In this document: piece after piece, positions 16,051 to 25,358 of the stretch
Numbering within the stretch: the stretch's first letter is position 1
Layout: each line of letters begins with the position of its first letter
Assembly (NCBI RefSeq): GCF_012911925.1
Contig: NZ_JAAXKY010000002.1
Span: 1 to 64,000, forward strand
Length of the DNA: 64,000 nt
DNA from: Pseudonocardia xinjiangensis
GTDB taxonomy: Bacteria > Actinomycetota > Actinomycetes > Mycobacteriales > Pseudonocardiaceae
Direction of reading: 5' to 3'
Position numbers and translations under genes: made by a program
The notes under the pieces: generated by a model
Databases searched by the model: none
The model's input: the letters and a program-made list of their open reading frames with translations, nothing else
Told to the model about the DNA's origin: nothing

Positions 16051-16416
16051 TCACGTGGATGCGCTGTGTGGGCTCCGCCTCCGATCCGCCTCCGCGATCC
16101 GGTCCCGCAGCCTCGTGAGCGCGGCCAGCGCCTGCGTTCGGTCGCCGTCGCCGACGTGGTCGTGCGCCTGCCAGAGGAGTTCGAGCCACTCGGACGCGTC
16201 CGTGTCGCCTGCCTGCGCAGCCATGTCCGCGAGAGTCCAGAGCGCGTCGATCTCCGACTCGCGGTAGGCCAGTTGATCGGCTCGCGGCGAGATCTCGACC
16301 TGGCGGATGACCAGGGTGACCGTGTCGACGTCCAGCGTCTCCACGTCCACGATGTGCCACGGGTCAGCCCCGCCGGCCCCGTTCTCCTCCCCGTTGATCA
16401 TCGAGCAGACGCTCAT
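16051..16416 (-). CDS. small unknown protein coupled to Rieske oxygenase
   Basis: 121 residues with no recognised family. The first half is beta-rich (WHIVDVETLDVDTVTLVIRQ), the second half helical (ALWTLADMAAQAG, then LALTRLRDRIAEA-like helices), acidic overall, without signal or membrane segment. Its ATG overlaps the Rieske stop as ATGA, so it is made stoichiometrically with the oxygenase. A chaperone, small subunit or regulator of that enzyme are possible roles; none is shown by the sequence. Confidence 0.65.
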   Translation of the reverse strand: MSVCSMINGEENGAGGADPWHIVDVETLDVDTVTLVIRQVEISPRADQLAYRESEIDALWTLADMAAQAGDTDASEWLELLWQAHDHVGDGDRTQALAALTRLRDRIAEADRRRSPHSAST

Positions 16417-17729
16417 CCGCTCGCTGCCGGCGTCACGCGCGCGGGCGTCACCTCGGACATGTGCTCCGCGAGCACGTCCTCGAACTCCGCATGCCGCGAC
16501 ACCACGTCGTAGCCGCGGGTACGGAAGGCCCACGCCTGCTTGGCGAGGGCCGGCTCCACCCCGTCGGCGAGGTCCCTGGCCATCTTGATCAGGCGGCGAC
16601 GCATCGCGATGATCGCGATGTCGCTCGTCCCGAGGTGTTCCTTGCTGCGGTCGAGCACCGGTTCCATCGTCTCGGTCATCGCCCGGTCCTCCTCGGGCGG
16701 CGTCCCGAGAATTCCACTGAACCGCTTGGTCCTCTGCACGTGCCTGTCGATCTTGAAGTCGTTGTCGCGGTTGAGTGGGGACCGGCGCGTGTCGATCACA
16801 TACCCGTCGGCGAGCTCCCACGGATGCAGCGGCTGTCCGTTGTTCCGTCCGTTCGCGATGGCCTCTTCTGCCGACAGTGCACGGTGCGGGTGCCAGACGA
16901 AGGAGAACGACATCGAGTTGCGGTCGTCGATCGGCACGACGATGCGTCCCGGGCGTTCGGCCGAGCCCGGCGTCTCCGACGTGGACGGCACGAGCCAGTG
17001 CGAGAACCGCCAGTAGTAGTCGTCCTCACCACCGACTCGCCGGCCGCCGTAGACGAAGCCGTAGTCGGTGCTCTTCACGGTCAGGGACGGCGACCGGTCC
17101 TTGGTGACGTACTCGGTGAAGTTCTCGACGAATCGCGCCCACTTGAGCGTGGTGCTCGGATTGAGCGTGCGGTGCAGGAACGACACGTGCGCCGTGTCGA
17201 TGTCGCCCTCGAGCGTCTGCAACCAGTTGCATTCGACGAGGCTCGCACTGATCACGCGTTGGTTGGCCGGGACCTCCGCCCACTCGTACTCCGGGAACTC
17301 AGGCTGCTTGTCCGGAGGGCCCATATAGGCCCACACAAGCCCGCCGCGTTCCTGCGTGGGATATCCCGGGGCGCGCACCTTGTCCTTGAAGTTCGACCGG
17401 GCCGGTTCCGACGGGATGTGCAGGCACCGGCCCGTCACGTCGAACTTCCAGCCGTGGTAGATGCACCGCAGGCCGCCCTCCTCGTTGCGGGCGTAGAACA
17501 GGTTGGCCCGCCGGTGGGGGCAGTAGGCGGACAGGACGCCGACCTTTCCGTCGGTGTCGCGGAACGCGACCAGATCTTCACCGAGGATCCGGAGCCGGAC
17601 CGGAGCGCCGTCGGGGTCCTCCATGTCCTCGCTCGCCACGACCGGGAGCCAGAAGCGGCGGAACAGTTCGCCCATCGGGGTCCCCGGCCCGACCTCCGTG
17701 ATCAGCTTGTTGTCCTCAGGCCGAAGCAT
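16413..17729 (-). CDS. Rieske non-haem iron oxygenase, phthalate-dioxygenase/O-demethylase type
   Basis: 438 residues, full length. Rieske 2Fe-2S ligands are C70-P-H72 and C89-I-Y-H92. The mononuclear iron site is in GDIDTAHVSFLH. The opening GPGTPMGELFRRFWLPV is characteristic of the phthalate 4,5-dioxygenase/vanillate demethylase branch, single-component alpha subunits needing a separate flavin/2Fe-2S reductase. No reductase is encoded nearby. It follows an importer in the same operon, so it likely hydroxylates or O-demethylates the imported aromatic acid. Start at 17729 follows GGGAGG. Confidence 0.9.
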   Translation of the reverse strand: MLRPEDNKLITEVGPGTPMGELFRRFWLPVVASEDMEDPDGAPVRLRILGEDLVAFRDTDGKVGVLSAYCPHRRANLFYARNEEGGLRCIYHGWKFDVTGRCLHIPSEPARSNFKDKVRAPGYPTQERGGLVWAYMGPPDKQPEFPEYEWAEVPANQRVISASLVECNWLQTLEGDIDTAHVSFLHRTLNPSTTLKWARFVENFTEYVTKDRSPSLTVKSTDYGFVYGGRRVGGEDDYYWRFSHWLVPSTSETPGSAERPGRIVVPIDDRNSMSFSFVWHPHRALSAEEAIANGRNNGQPLHPWELADGYVIDTRRSPLNRDNDFKIDRHVQRTKRFSGILGTPPEEDRAMTETMEPVLDRSKEHLGTSDIAIIAMRRRLIKMARDLADGVEPALAKQAWAFRTRGYDVVSRHAEFEDVLAEHMSEVTPARVTPAASG

Positions 17730-17759
17730 GTGCGCGTCCTCCCGTGCCGGTGGCCGGCG

Positions 17760-18872
17760 TTATCGGGACCGCCCGAAGACGGTCTGGAACTGTTCGAGGT
17801 ACTTCTGCTGACGCTCCAGCTCGGTGTAGTCGACCGGCCGGGGCGGGGTGACGGCGTCGAGCTCGTCGAGTGCGGGGAAGCCGGGCGGGCCGGGCACGCC
17901 GTCGCGTACCGGGTATTCGTTCCCCTCCTGGGAGAGGCAGGTCTGCCCCTCCTCGCTGAGCAGCCAGCTCTCCAGCAGCCGGGCCGCGTTGGGGTGCGGG
18001 GCGTTCGTGATGATGCCGATGAAATGGCCGGTGACCGGCGAGGCGCCCGCTACGGGGAACACCCACTTCAGGGTGGAGCCCTCCGCGAGAGGCGGTCCCG
18101 TCATCTGGTCCAGGCCGCCCATCATCACCGCGTACTCGCCGCTGCGGAGCGCCTCGATGGCAGGCTGAACGCCCTGGATCAGCGCCGGTTCGTTGGCGGC
18201 GTACCGCTCCAGCCAGGCGTCGTCGGTGGCGCCGCCGGTCTGCAGGAGCTCCTGCAGGATGCTGAGCCCGGCTCCGGGGCCAGTCGGGTCCGGCATCACG
18301 ATCTTGCCCTTGAGCCGGGGGTCGGCCAGGTCGGTCCAGCTCTTCGGAGCTTCCTCCGGGGAAAGCTGAGCCGTGTTGTAGGCGATCCCCGCCACCCGCT
18401 TGGTGTCGACGACGAATGCGTGGCCCGGACCCCACGCTTCCTGAGGGATGCCCTCGACGTCGGCGGGCGTGAACGGGGTCAGGATCCCGCTCCTGGTGAG
18501 AGCGAGCATCGACGTGGAGCCGGTGCGCAGAACGTCGCCGACGTTCTGACCGCTCACGTGCTCCTGCTCGAGCCGGGCCTGCGTTTCTCCGACCATGTAC
18601 TGCGACTCCACGGCGATACCCGGGAAGCGCTGGGAGAACCGGTCGTAGCAGGCGTTGCCCTTGATCCCGTAGACGACGACCTTGTCCTCACCCGCGGCCT
18701 GCGCCGCGGCGTACAACTCCTGAACCGGCGCTCCGACCGCCGACTGCTGGCCACCCCCTCCGGTGTCTCCTCCCGAACCGCACGCCGCGAGCAGGAGACC
18801 GACCGCCCCCGCCACGGCCGCCAAGAACCAGCGGGATCGTCGTCGTCCCAGCTTCGTCGCTGCCGACTTCAT
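17760..18872 (-). CDS. ABC transporter substrate-binding lipoprotein (Fe3+/polyamine type)
   Basis: 371 residues. Signal peptide ends in the lipobox LLAACGSGG; the mature part is a type 2 periplasmic binding protein like FbpA/PotD. ATG at 18872 has GGAGGA 7 bases upstream, better than the in-frame GTG at 18890. It is the third gene of the importer operon. The FbpA family binds iron, thiamine, phosphonates or small organic acids; co-transcription with a Rieske oxygenase makes an aromatic or other carboxylate the best guess. Confidence 0.85.
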   Translation of the reverse strand: MKSAATKLGRRRSRWFLAAVAGAVGLLLAACGSGGDTGGGGQQSAVGAPVQELYAAAQAAGEDKVVVYGIKGNACYDRFSQRFPGIAVESQYMVGETQARLEQEHVSGQNVGDVLRTGSTSMLALTRSGILTPFTPADVEGIPQEAWGPGHAFVVDTKRVAGIAYNTAQLSPEEAPKSWTDLADPRLKGKIVMPDPTGPGAGLSILQELLQTGGATDDAWLERYAANEPALIQGVQPAIEALRSGEYAVMMGGLDQMTGPPLAEGSTLKWVFPVAGASPVTGHFIGIITNAPHPNAARLLESWLLSEEGQTCLSQEGNEYPVRDGVPGPPGFPALDELDAVTPPRPVDYTELERQQKYLEQFQTVFGRSR

Positions 18873-18915
18873 CGCCGTCTCCTCCGTCACGCCTTCTCTT
18901 CGCCACGAGCTCCGC

Positions 18916-20019
18916 TCAGGCGCCGATCTCCACGAGCTCCTCCGGCCGGATGCTGAGGTTCACCAGGTCGCCGCTGACCGGGACCGTCCCCTGGGTGACG
19001 GCCCGGACGTCCACGTCGCGGATCCGGGCAAGCAGCGCAATCTCCCCCGCCTGCACCTGCAACTCGAGGTCCTCCCCGAGGTAGGTCACCGTCCTGACCT
19101 GGGCGCGGAACGACTGTCCGGGCTCAGGTGCGGCCGGCGCGAGGCGGAACGCACCGGCCCGCGCAGCGAGCTCGACGACGCTCCCGGGCGGGTGCGCTCT
19201 GTCGGTCGCGCAGCGCACCAGGGGGCCGTCGCCACCGAGCCGGACCAGCGCGCCGTCCCGTTCGGATACGACCACCTCGGCCTTCAGCAGGTTGTCGAAC
19301 CCGATGAAGTCGGCCACGAACCGGTTGGCCGGGCAGGTGTAGATCTCCCGCGGAGTGCCGATCTGCTGGATGACACCGGCCTGCATCACGGCGATGCGGT
19401 CCGACAGCGCCATGGCCTCCGTGCGGTCGTGCGTGACGTAGATCGACGTCGAGCCGAGCGCATCGTGCAGCCTTCGCACCTCACGGCGCATCTGGGACCG
19501 CAACAGGCTGTCCAGGTTGGACAGCGGCTCGTCGTAGAGCACCACCTGTGGACGGTTGACCAGCGCACGTGCGAGCGCGACGCGCTGCTGCTGCCCGCCG
19601 CTGAGCTTGCTCGGCAGCCGCCCGCCGTACTCGGCGAGCCCGACCACGTCGAGCATCTCGGCCACCCGAGCCGCGACCTCGGTGCCGTCCAGACGCGCCC
19701 GTCGCAAGGGATAGGCGATATTGCCGAAAGCTGTCATGTGGGGCCACAGGGCATAGCTCTGGAAGACCATTCCCATGTGCCGTTTCTCGGGCTGTACGAA
19801 CACACCGCGGGACACCATGGGTTCGCCGTCGAAGTAGATCTCCCCGCTCGTCGGCCGCTCGAGGCCCGCCACGCAGCGCAGGGTCGTCGTCTTCCCGCAA
19901 CCGCTCGGCCCCAGGAGGCTGAGGAACTCGCCGTCCTGCACGGTGAGGTCGAGGTGGTCGACGGCGGCAGCGCCGCTGTCGAACCGCTTGGTGAGTCCGG
20001 CGATGTCGATCTGCGCCAC
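18916..20019 (-). CDS. ABC transporter ATP-binding protein (PotA/FbpC type)
   Basis: 367 residues. Walker A GPSGCGKTT (37-45), signature LSGGQQQR and Walker B VVLYDEPLSNLD are intact, and a C-terminal TOBE domain of about 120 residues identifies the sugar/polyamine/iron import class. Start is GTG with GGAGAC upstream, 2 bases after the permease stop. It energises uptake together with the fused permease. Confidence 0.92.
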   Translation of the reverse strand: MAQIDIAGLTKRFDSGAAAVDHLDLTVQDGEFLSLLGPSGCGKTTTLRCVAGLERPTSGEIYFDGEPMVSRGVFVQPEKRHMGMVFQSYALWPHMTAFGNIAYPLRRARLDGTEVAARVAEMLDVVGLAEYGGRLPSKLSGGQQQRVALARALVNRPQVVLYDEPLSNLDSLLRSQMRREVRRLHDALGSTSIYVTHDRTEAMALSDRIAVMQAGVIQQIGTPREIYTCPANRFVADFIGFDNLLKAEVVVSERDGALVRLGGDGPLVRCATDRAHPPGSVVELAARAGAFRLAPAAPEPGQSFRAQVRTVTYLGEDLELQVQAGEIALLARIRDVDVRAVTQGTVPVSGDLVNLSIRPEELVEIGA

Positions 20020-20021
20020 AG

Positions 20022-21917
20022 CTAGTCTCCTTCGGCCGCCGTGCGGATGGGCACCGCAGGCGACGGCTCCCGGGCCGGCGCGGCGGTCGGAACGGACCCG
20101 GTGAGCGGGGACGGTTCGGTTGTCGGGGCAGCGAGCGTCGCCGGCGCCGGCCGCGCGCGCAGCACGCGGGTGCCGACCGCGCGCACCGCGAGCGCCACAA
20201 CCAGCACTGCCGCCATCGCCGCGAGCATGAGCGTGAAGACGGCGGCCGCTTCGGACGAGCGGCCGGACTCGGTCATCTCCAGCAGCACGACCGGGACCGT
20301 CTGGCTGCCCGGTCCGGAGAGCAGTACCGGCACTGCCAGCTCACCAGCCATCACGACACCGCAGATCAGCCACCCCGCCAGCAGGCTCGGCAGGATCAGG
20401 CGGAGGACCACCCCGATCACGGCGCGCAGCCGACCTGCGCCGTGCACACGCGCGGCCTCCTCGAGCTGCCTGTGCACCTGTGCGATGGCCGCGTTGGCCA
20501 GCCGCACAGCCACCGGCGTGGCCACGACGATGAGGCCGAGCATGACCAGCCAGATCGAGGCGAAGAGCGTGCGCAGCCCAGGTACCGAGAGGTACGCCCA
20601 GAGCATCCCGAGGCCGAGCACGACACCCGGGACGGCCCATGGCAGCCACGTCGCGCCCTCCAACACCCACCGCATCTTCGACGTGCCGCGCTGGACGATG
20701 TAGGCGATGAGCGTGGCCAGTGCCACCGCGAGCAACCCGCCGACGACCACGACGAACGCCGTGTTCTGCAGCGCGGAGATGACCCCGGGCTCGCCGAGGA
20801 CCGTGCGGTAGTGATCGAGGGTGAACCCGGAGGACAGCACACCGAACACGGACTGAACGGAGCCGAGCACCAGCTGCACCAGCGGGAAGGCCAGGGCCAG
20901 GAGCCCGAAGGCGACGATGGCCGCGGTGCAGAGGTACCTGCGAGGCCCGAGGTCGAGAAGCTCGACGCGCTGGCCCTTGCCGCCGAGCGTGGTGAAGTCC
21001 CGCCTGCCGAGGAACCGCCACATCAGGACAACCAGGACGACCATGATCGCCATGACCAGCACGGAGAGGGCGCTCGCCTGGGCGTACGCGGGAGGGAAGT
21101 GGTTGCGCAGGTAGTCGTAGATCTGGGTGGAGAAGACCTCGATACCGGCCGGGGCGCCCAACAGGAGCGGGACATCGAACGACTCGAGCCCGCGCACGAA
21201 CCCCATGAGCGCGAGCGCGAGGAGCACCGGCGCGAGTACCGGCAGTTCGACGCGGAAGAACGTCGCCGTCCTGCTCACGCCTGCCATCAGCGACGCCTCC
21301 CGAAGCGCCGGGTCCAGCGTGCGGAAGACGCCGAGCATGAGCATGTAGTTGATCGCTGTGATCTTGAGGACGGCGACGGCCACGATCCCGGGCCAGGACC
21401 GCACGTCGAGCGGGCCCTCCTCGACGGGCACGACCAGCCTCAGGATCTGGTTGAGCAGGCCGGTGCTCGAGTTGCCGAGCATGGCCCAGCTGATCCCGAA
21501 GAACAGGAACGGCAGCGTGATCAGCGTGACCATCATCGGCGTCACGAATCGGCGTCCCGGCGTGTTCGTCTGAGTGACCACCCAGGCGAAGAAGACGGCG
21601 AGGACCAGCGAGATCACCATCACCGAGAACGAGTAGGCCGTCGAGTTCCAGAGCAGCTCGTAGGTTGCAGGTTCGGTGTAGGCGTCGACGAAGCCCTGCA
21701 CCGACCACTCACCGGGGAAGCCGGGGGAGGAGGTCCGGAATGCGCCGACCACGACCATGACGGCCGGGTAGACGAAGAGCACGAGGATCACGAGACCCAG
21801 TGCGGTCGCCCCGAGTAAGGCCAGCGGGCGCGCACCGTGGCGGCGCAGCGGCGCCGGCAGCGCGGACATGCGGGCACGGCTGGGTGGTCTGGTGGTCACT
21901 GGTGTTCCGCCCGGCAT
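20022..21917 (-). CDS. ABC transporter permease, two fused permease domains (FbpB/ThiP type)
   Basis: 631 residues with about twelve membrane helices. Two homologous inner-membrane permease domains are fused, each with the cytoplasmic EAA loop, as in FbpB and ThiP. ATG at 21917 has GGAGGA 5 bases upstream; the longer open frame to 22217 crosses the promoter region and is rejected. It is first in the operon permease-ATPase-binding protein-Rieske-unknown. The IclR gene upstream on the same strand probably regulates it. Confidence 0.9.
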   Translation of the reverse strand: MPGGTPVTTRPPSRARMSALPAPLRRHGARPLALLGATALGLVILVLFVYPAVMVVVGAFRTSSPGFPGEWSVQGFVDAYTEPATYELLWNSTAYSFSVMVISLVLAVFFAWVVTQTNTPGRRFVTPMMVTLITLPFLFFGISWAMLGNSSTGLLNQILRLVVPVEEGPLDVRSWPGIVAVAVLKITAINYMLMLGVFRTLDPALREASLMAGVSRTATFFRVELPVLAPVLLALALMGFVRGLESFDVPLLLGAPAGIEVFSTQIYDYLRNHFPPAYAQASALSVLVMAIMVVLVVLMWRFLGRRDFTTLGGKGQRVELLDLGPRRYLCTAAIVAFGLLALAFPLVQLVLGSVQSVFGVLSSGFTLDHYRTVLGEPGVISALQNTAFVVVVGGLLAVALATLIAYIVQRGTSKMRWVLEGATWLPWAVPGVVLGLGMLWAYLSVPGLRTLFASIWLVMLGLIVVATPVAVRLANAAIAQVHRQLEEAARVHGAGRLRAVIGVVLRLILPSLLAGWLICGVVMAGELAVPVLLSGPGSQTVPVVLLEMTESGRSSEAAAVFTLMLAAMAAVLVVALAVRAVGTRVLRARPAPATLAAPTTEPSPLTGSVPTAAPAREPSPAVPIRTAAEGD

Positions 21918-21993
21918 GCGGTTCCTCCACATCGAGGCGCGGCGCAGGATCGTGCGGATCCGGCGGCGCGAGATGAAGGGAACGTATGCGTAG

Positions 21994-22031
21994 GCGGAAC
22001 AGTCCAGGGTGTATCTGACCCTGTTTTCCGC
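21994..22031. promoter_or_regulatory. nested inverted repeat before the importer operon
   Basis: GCGGAA (21994-21999) pairs with TTCCGC (22026-22031), and CAGGGT (22005-22010) pairs with ACCCTG (22018-22023). It lies in the 178-bp gap between the IclR stop and the permease start, a plausible IclR operator. Confidence 0.4.
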
Positions 22032-22095
22032 TGGCGCGAATAGGCCGGGGTTCGAGCCTCTCAATCGGCGTACGCGCCCCGACGCGCGGAGCGCT

Positions 22096-23049
22096 TCACA
22101 GCGAACTTGCCTCGGCCAGCAGGTCATCGCCGATCCGGGAGACGGCTTCCTGGAGTGGGTCGAGCAGTGCGCGGGTGGGCACGGCACCGATGCGCGTGGT
22201 GGGGGCGGACACGGCAACCGCCGCGAGGGCCGTACCGTCGGGGCGCCGAACCGGCATGGCGACGGCCGTGATTCCGTCCTCGGACTCGCCGATGTTGGTG
22301 GCGTAGCCCAGCTCCCGCACCGTTTCCAGCTCGTCGCTGAGCTCGTTGAGCGTGGCGATGCTCCGCCGGGTCATCGGCAGCAGCCGGTGGCCGGCGAACA
22401 GGGCCCGGAGTTTCCGCGGAGGCAGCTCGGCGAGCAGAGCCTTTCCTCCCGAGACGGTGTGACACGGCAGGACCGTGCCCACCCGAACGATGGTGCGGAG
22501 GGGACGCGCACCGCGGACGCCACTGATGAATCGGCAGAACAGTCCGTCGAGCACGATCAGGGTGATCGTTTCTTCGACTCTCTCCGAGAGCCGCCTGAGG
22601 TGCGGGCGTAAACGGACTGAAAGATCGTCTGCAGGCTGGGCCGCAGTGGTGAGGGCCCAGAAGGCCGGACCGGTCCGATAGGTCCGCGTGTTCACGTCCG
22701 CCGTGACGAACCCGCGGTGGGCGAGCGTCGACAGCAGTCGGTGGGCCGTGGACGGGGCGACGCCGAGCTCCCGGCTGACGTCGGTGACGCGGAGCCGCCG
22801 CTGTTCGGGCAGCAGGGCGAGCAGGCGCAAGGCCCGGTCCACCGACTCGAGCGCGTACGGCGGCAGCGCGGCGGATTCGGGTGCAGCGAGTTCGGAGTCC
22901 GAGGGCGGCGTGCTCCTGCCGAGCAACGCGTGCCGGCGACGAGTGGGCTGTTCCTGCTCGTGCGCGGCGCGAGCCGCCGTCCGTGAACGGGGAGGGTGAT
23001 CGAAGGGATCGTGAGCCGTAGTTGCCAGAGGCGGTTCCGTCGCGGCCAT
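22096..23049 (-). CDS. IclR family regulator 1
   Basis: 317 residues. An unusual N-terminal extension of about 65 residues, polar and Arg/His-rich, precedes the winged helix (RALRLLALLPEQRRLRVTDV, then APSTAHRLLSTL). The C-terminal IclR effector domain carries the expected TVSGGKALLAELP block. ATG follows GGAGGAGCG. Placed between the importer operon and the ring-cleavage operon, it probably senses the aromatic substrate. TTCCGCATGGAA about 90 bp upstream (near 23138) may be its own site. Confidence 0.88.
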   Translation of the reverse strand: MAATEPPLATTAHDPFDHPPRSRTAARAAHEQEQPTRRRHALLGRSTPPSDSELAAPESAALPPYALESVDRALRLLALLPEQRRLRVTDVSRELGVAPSTAHRLLSTLAHRGFVTADVNTRTYRTGPAFWALTTAAQPADDLSVRLRPHLRRLSERVEETITLIVLDGLFCRFISGVRGARPLRTIVRVGTVLPCHTVSGGKALLAELPPRKLRALFAGHRLLPMTRRSIATLNELSDELETVRELGYATNIGESEDGITAVAMPVRRPDGTALAAVAVSAPTTRIGAVPTRALLDPLQEAVSRIGDDLLAEASSL

Positions 23050-23188
23050 CGCTCCTCCTTGAGCAGCACCACACGGGAAGACTCCCGGATCAAGCTACGG
23101 ACGGTTTCCTTTCAGCGGCAAGATGCCTCCGGCGGTTTCCGCATGGAAGAAAATTGTCGCGCCGGGCGGTGAGCTCGCTCGCCCGGAA

Positions 23189-23962
23189 TCACGGGCCTGA
23201 CTGCTCGATCAGCCTGTGGACGTCTTCCACCGCAGCAAGCAGCTCGTCGGCGAAACGGCGTTCGGCCGCGTCGTCGGGCATGCGGGTCGACGGAACGGCG
23301 ATGTTGAGGGCGGCGATCGGCGTGCCTATGCGGTCCCGCAGGCATGCCCCGACCGCGCTGATGCCGATCTCTGCCTGCTCGCGGTTGATCGCGTACCCGC
23401 GTCGCCTGATCTCCTCGAGCTCGGCCCCGAGCTCATCGAACGTGCGCAACGAATGCGGGGTGGGAGTCGGCAGGACCAGGTCGGGTAGGTGGTGGGCAAG
23501 CTGCTCCGTCGGCAGCGCGGCGAGGATCGACTTGCCACCCGCAGTGCACGTGGCGGGAAGCAGAACACCGGTGCGGCTGCCGACCCGGACGGTCCGGCGG
23601 CCTTCCACACAGTCGATGAACCGCACGCAGCCCCGCTCGAGCACGAGGAGGCTCGCCGTCTCGTGGGTGGCCTCTCTGAGCGCTTCGAGCGCAGGGCGTG
23701 CCACGGTGCGCAGGTCGATGCGACCGATCACCGCGAAGCCGAGCTCGGCGAGCACCGGGCCGGGCCGATACGGGGTGTTCGGCCGGTCCTGGACAACGAA
23801 GCCGTGATGCATCAGCGAGGACAGCAGCCGATGGGCCGTCGAACGGGCGACGCCGAGCGAGTCCGCGGCGTCGGACAGCCGGACCGGCCCACGTTCGGCG
23901 ACGAGTTTGACCAGGTGGAGGGCGTTGTCCACCGAGGACAGTCGATTGATCGAGTTCGGCAT
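23189..23962 (-). CDS. IclR family regulator 2
   Basis: 257 residues, standard IclR layout: helix-turn-helix near 20-60 (LSDAADSLGVARSTAHRLLS) and a C-terminal GAF-like effector domain with CTAGGKSILAALP. It is the last gene of the LigJ-LigB-RraA-RraA operon, so it likely responds to a pathway intermediate such as protocatechuate, gallate or an oxo-acid. GAGGAGG precedes the ATG. Confidence 0.88.
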   Translation of the reverse strand: MPNSINRLSSVDNALHLVKLVAERGPVRLSDAADSLGVARSTAHRLLSSLMHHGFVVQDRPNTPYRPGPVLAELGFAVIGRIDLRTVARPALEALREATHETASLLVLERGCVRFIDCVEGRRTVRVGSRTGVLLPATCTAGGKSILAALPTEQLAHHLPDLVLPTPTPHSLRTFDELGAELEEIRRRGYAINREQAEIGISAVGACLRDRIGTPIAALNIAVPSTRMPDDAAERRFADELLAAVEDVHRLIEQSGP

Positions 23963-23993
23963 GACGGGCCTCGACCTCCTCGACGGTGGGCGG

Positions 23994-24659
23994 TCACATT
24001 CGCTCGTCCGGCCGCTGCATGTGGTGATAGCCGTGACGCACCCTGGCCTGAGCCAGGGTCGATTTCCCGGCGAGGACGTCGGCCAGGATCGCCTCCTCGC
24101 CTGCTGCGATCAGCGTGGCTGTCCCGAGCACCGCGTCCTCCACATCGGAGGGAACGACGACGATCCCGTCCGTATCTCCGAGCACGAGGTCGCCCGCCTT
24201 CACCTGGACGCCTCCGATTGACACCGGGCGGCCCACGTCGGACACCTCGACGCGATCCTTTCCCGTGCGCATGAATCGACCGCGGCTGTGGATGGGGTAG
24301 CCCAGGTGGAGCGCTCGCGCCACGTCGCGGCAGACCCCGTCGATCACGGTGCCCGCGACGCCCCGGTCGGCCGCGATCGTGGTGAGGATGTCGCCCCAGA
24401 CCGTGCAGTCCGTGCGCCCGGCGTTGTCCAGCACGACGACCTCTCCAGGGGACACGTCGTCGAGGTAGTCGCCGACCGTGCCGGGCGAGGCTCCTGCGGT
24501 CACATATCGAACGGTGAACGCACGGCCCCAGAACCGGGCGGAGTTGTCGGAGAGCGGGCGCAGCCCGTACGCGCTACCGGGCAGACCGAGGCGGTCGAGA
24601 GCGTCGGAGACCGTGGCGGTGGAGAACCCGGCCAGGGGGTGAGTGGGTGGAGTGCTCAT
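23994..24659 (-). CDS. RraA-like aldolase 1 (HMG/CHA aldolase type)
   Basis: 221 residues of the RraA/4-hydroxy-4-methyl-2-oxoglutarate aldolase fold. The metal and substrate motif GDILTTIAADRG ... TVIDGVCRDV is intact, with the Arg and Asp that bind pyruvate and Mg2+. In 4,5-cleavage pathways this enzyme splits 4-carboxy-4-hydroxy-2-oxoadipate to pyruvate and oxaloacetate. Its ATG overlaps the stop of the second RraA paralogue by 4 bases. Confidence 0.85.
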   Translation of the reverse strand: MSTPPTHPLAGFSTATVSDALDRLGLPGSAYGLRPLSDNSARFWGRAFTVRYVTAGASPGTVGDYLDDVSPGEVVVLDNAGRTDCTVWGDILTTIAADRGVAGTVIDGVCRDVARALHLGYPIHSRGRFMRTGKDRVEVSDVGRPVSIGGVQVKAGDLVLGDTDGIVVVPSDVEDAVLGTATLIAAGEEAILADVLAGKSTLAQARVRHGYHHMQRPDERM

Positions 24660-25345
24660 CGATCACTCTTCTCGGACTCGATCGACGGGAACCGTGAGTC
24701 GTGCATGACGTCTGCGACAGGGCGCCCGGCGCGGACCGCGGCCACCATCGCCGCCTCACGCTCGACGATCCGCTCCGCGAGGCCGATCACGTCCCCGACG
24801 CGGTCGCGGGGGACGAACACCACGCCGTTGCGATCGGCCAGCACGAGGTCGCCGGGCCTGACCCGGACGCCGGCCACGTCGATGGGCTCGTCCATCGCGA
24901 GTTGGACGATGCGGCCGCGCGCGCTCACCGGCACGACAGCGCGGCCGAAGACCGGAAACGCGAGCTCCTCGCTCTCGGCGATGTCGCGGCACGCGCCGTC
25001 GATCACCACTCCGCGCAGGCCACGTCCTTGAGCCGCGACGGCCAGGATGCCGCCCCAGCAGGAGACGTCCGTGCGCCCGGCGTTCGCGATCACCAGCACG
25101 TCGTCGGCGTGGGCCGCGTCGATCGCCGCGGTGGCGATGTGGCCGGCGGGTCCCTCCGACGGGCGGGGTCCGGCGCGCACGGTCCGGACGAACCCTGCGA
25201 CGACACCCGGAACCGGCCACAGTGGCCGCAGGCCGGTGGTGGCTCCGGCCAGCCCCAGCGTGTCCAGCGCGTCGGACACCGCGCAGCTGTCCATGGTCCG
25301 CAGCCGGTCCAGGAGGTCCACGTCCGGTTCCGTCCCGTCGCTCAT
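24656..25345 (-). CDS. RraA-like aldolase 2
   Basis: 229 residues and a diverged paralogue of the following gene. It keeps the motif GGILAVAAQGRG ... VVIDGACRDI. Two adjacent RraA genes are unusual for a Lig-type pathway: they may form a heteromer, or one may act as the oxaloacetate decarboxylase that this fold can also provide. Translationally coupled to its paralogue; 13 bp after the dioxygenase stop. Confidence 0.83.
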   Translation of the reverse strand: MSDGTEPDVDLLDRLRTMDSCAVSDALDTLGLAGATTGLRPLWPVPGVVAGFVRTVRAGPRPSEGPAGHIATAAIDAAHADDVLVIANAGRTDVSCWGGILAVAAQGRGLRGVVIDGACRDIAESEELAFPVFGRAVVPVSARGRIVQLAMDEPIDVAGVRVRPGDLVLADRNGVVFVPRDRVGDVIGLAERIVEREAAMVAAVRAGRPVADVMHDSRFPSIESEKSDR

Positions 25346-25358
25346 GCAGCCTCCTCGC

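Noticed and set aside
16461..18956. Plus-strand open frame of 831 codons
   Set aside because: It lies antisense to the Rieske and binding-protein genes, has Arg/Val/His-rich composition and no motifs; it is a GC-rich shadow.
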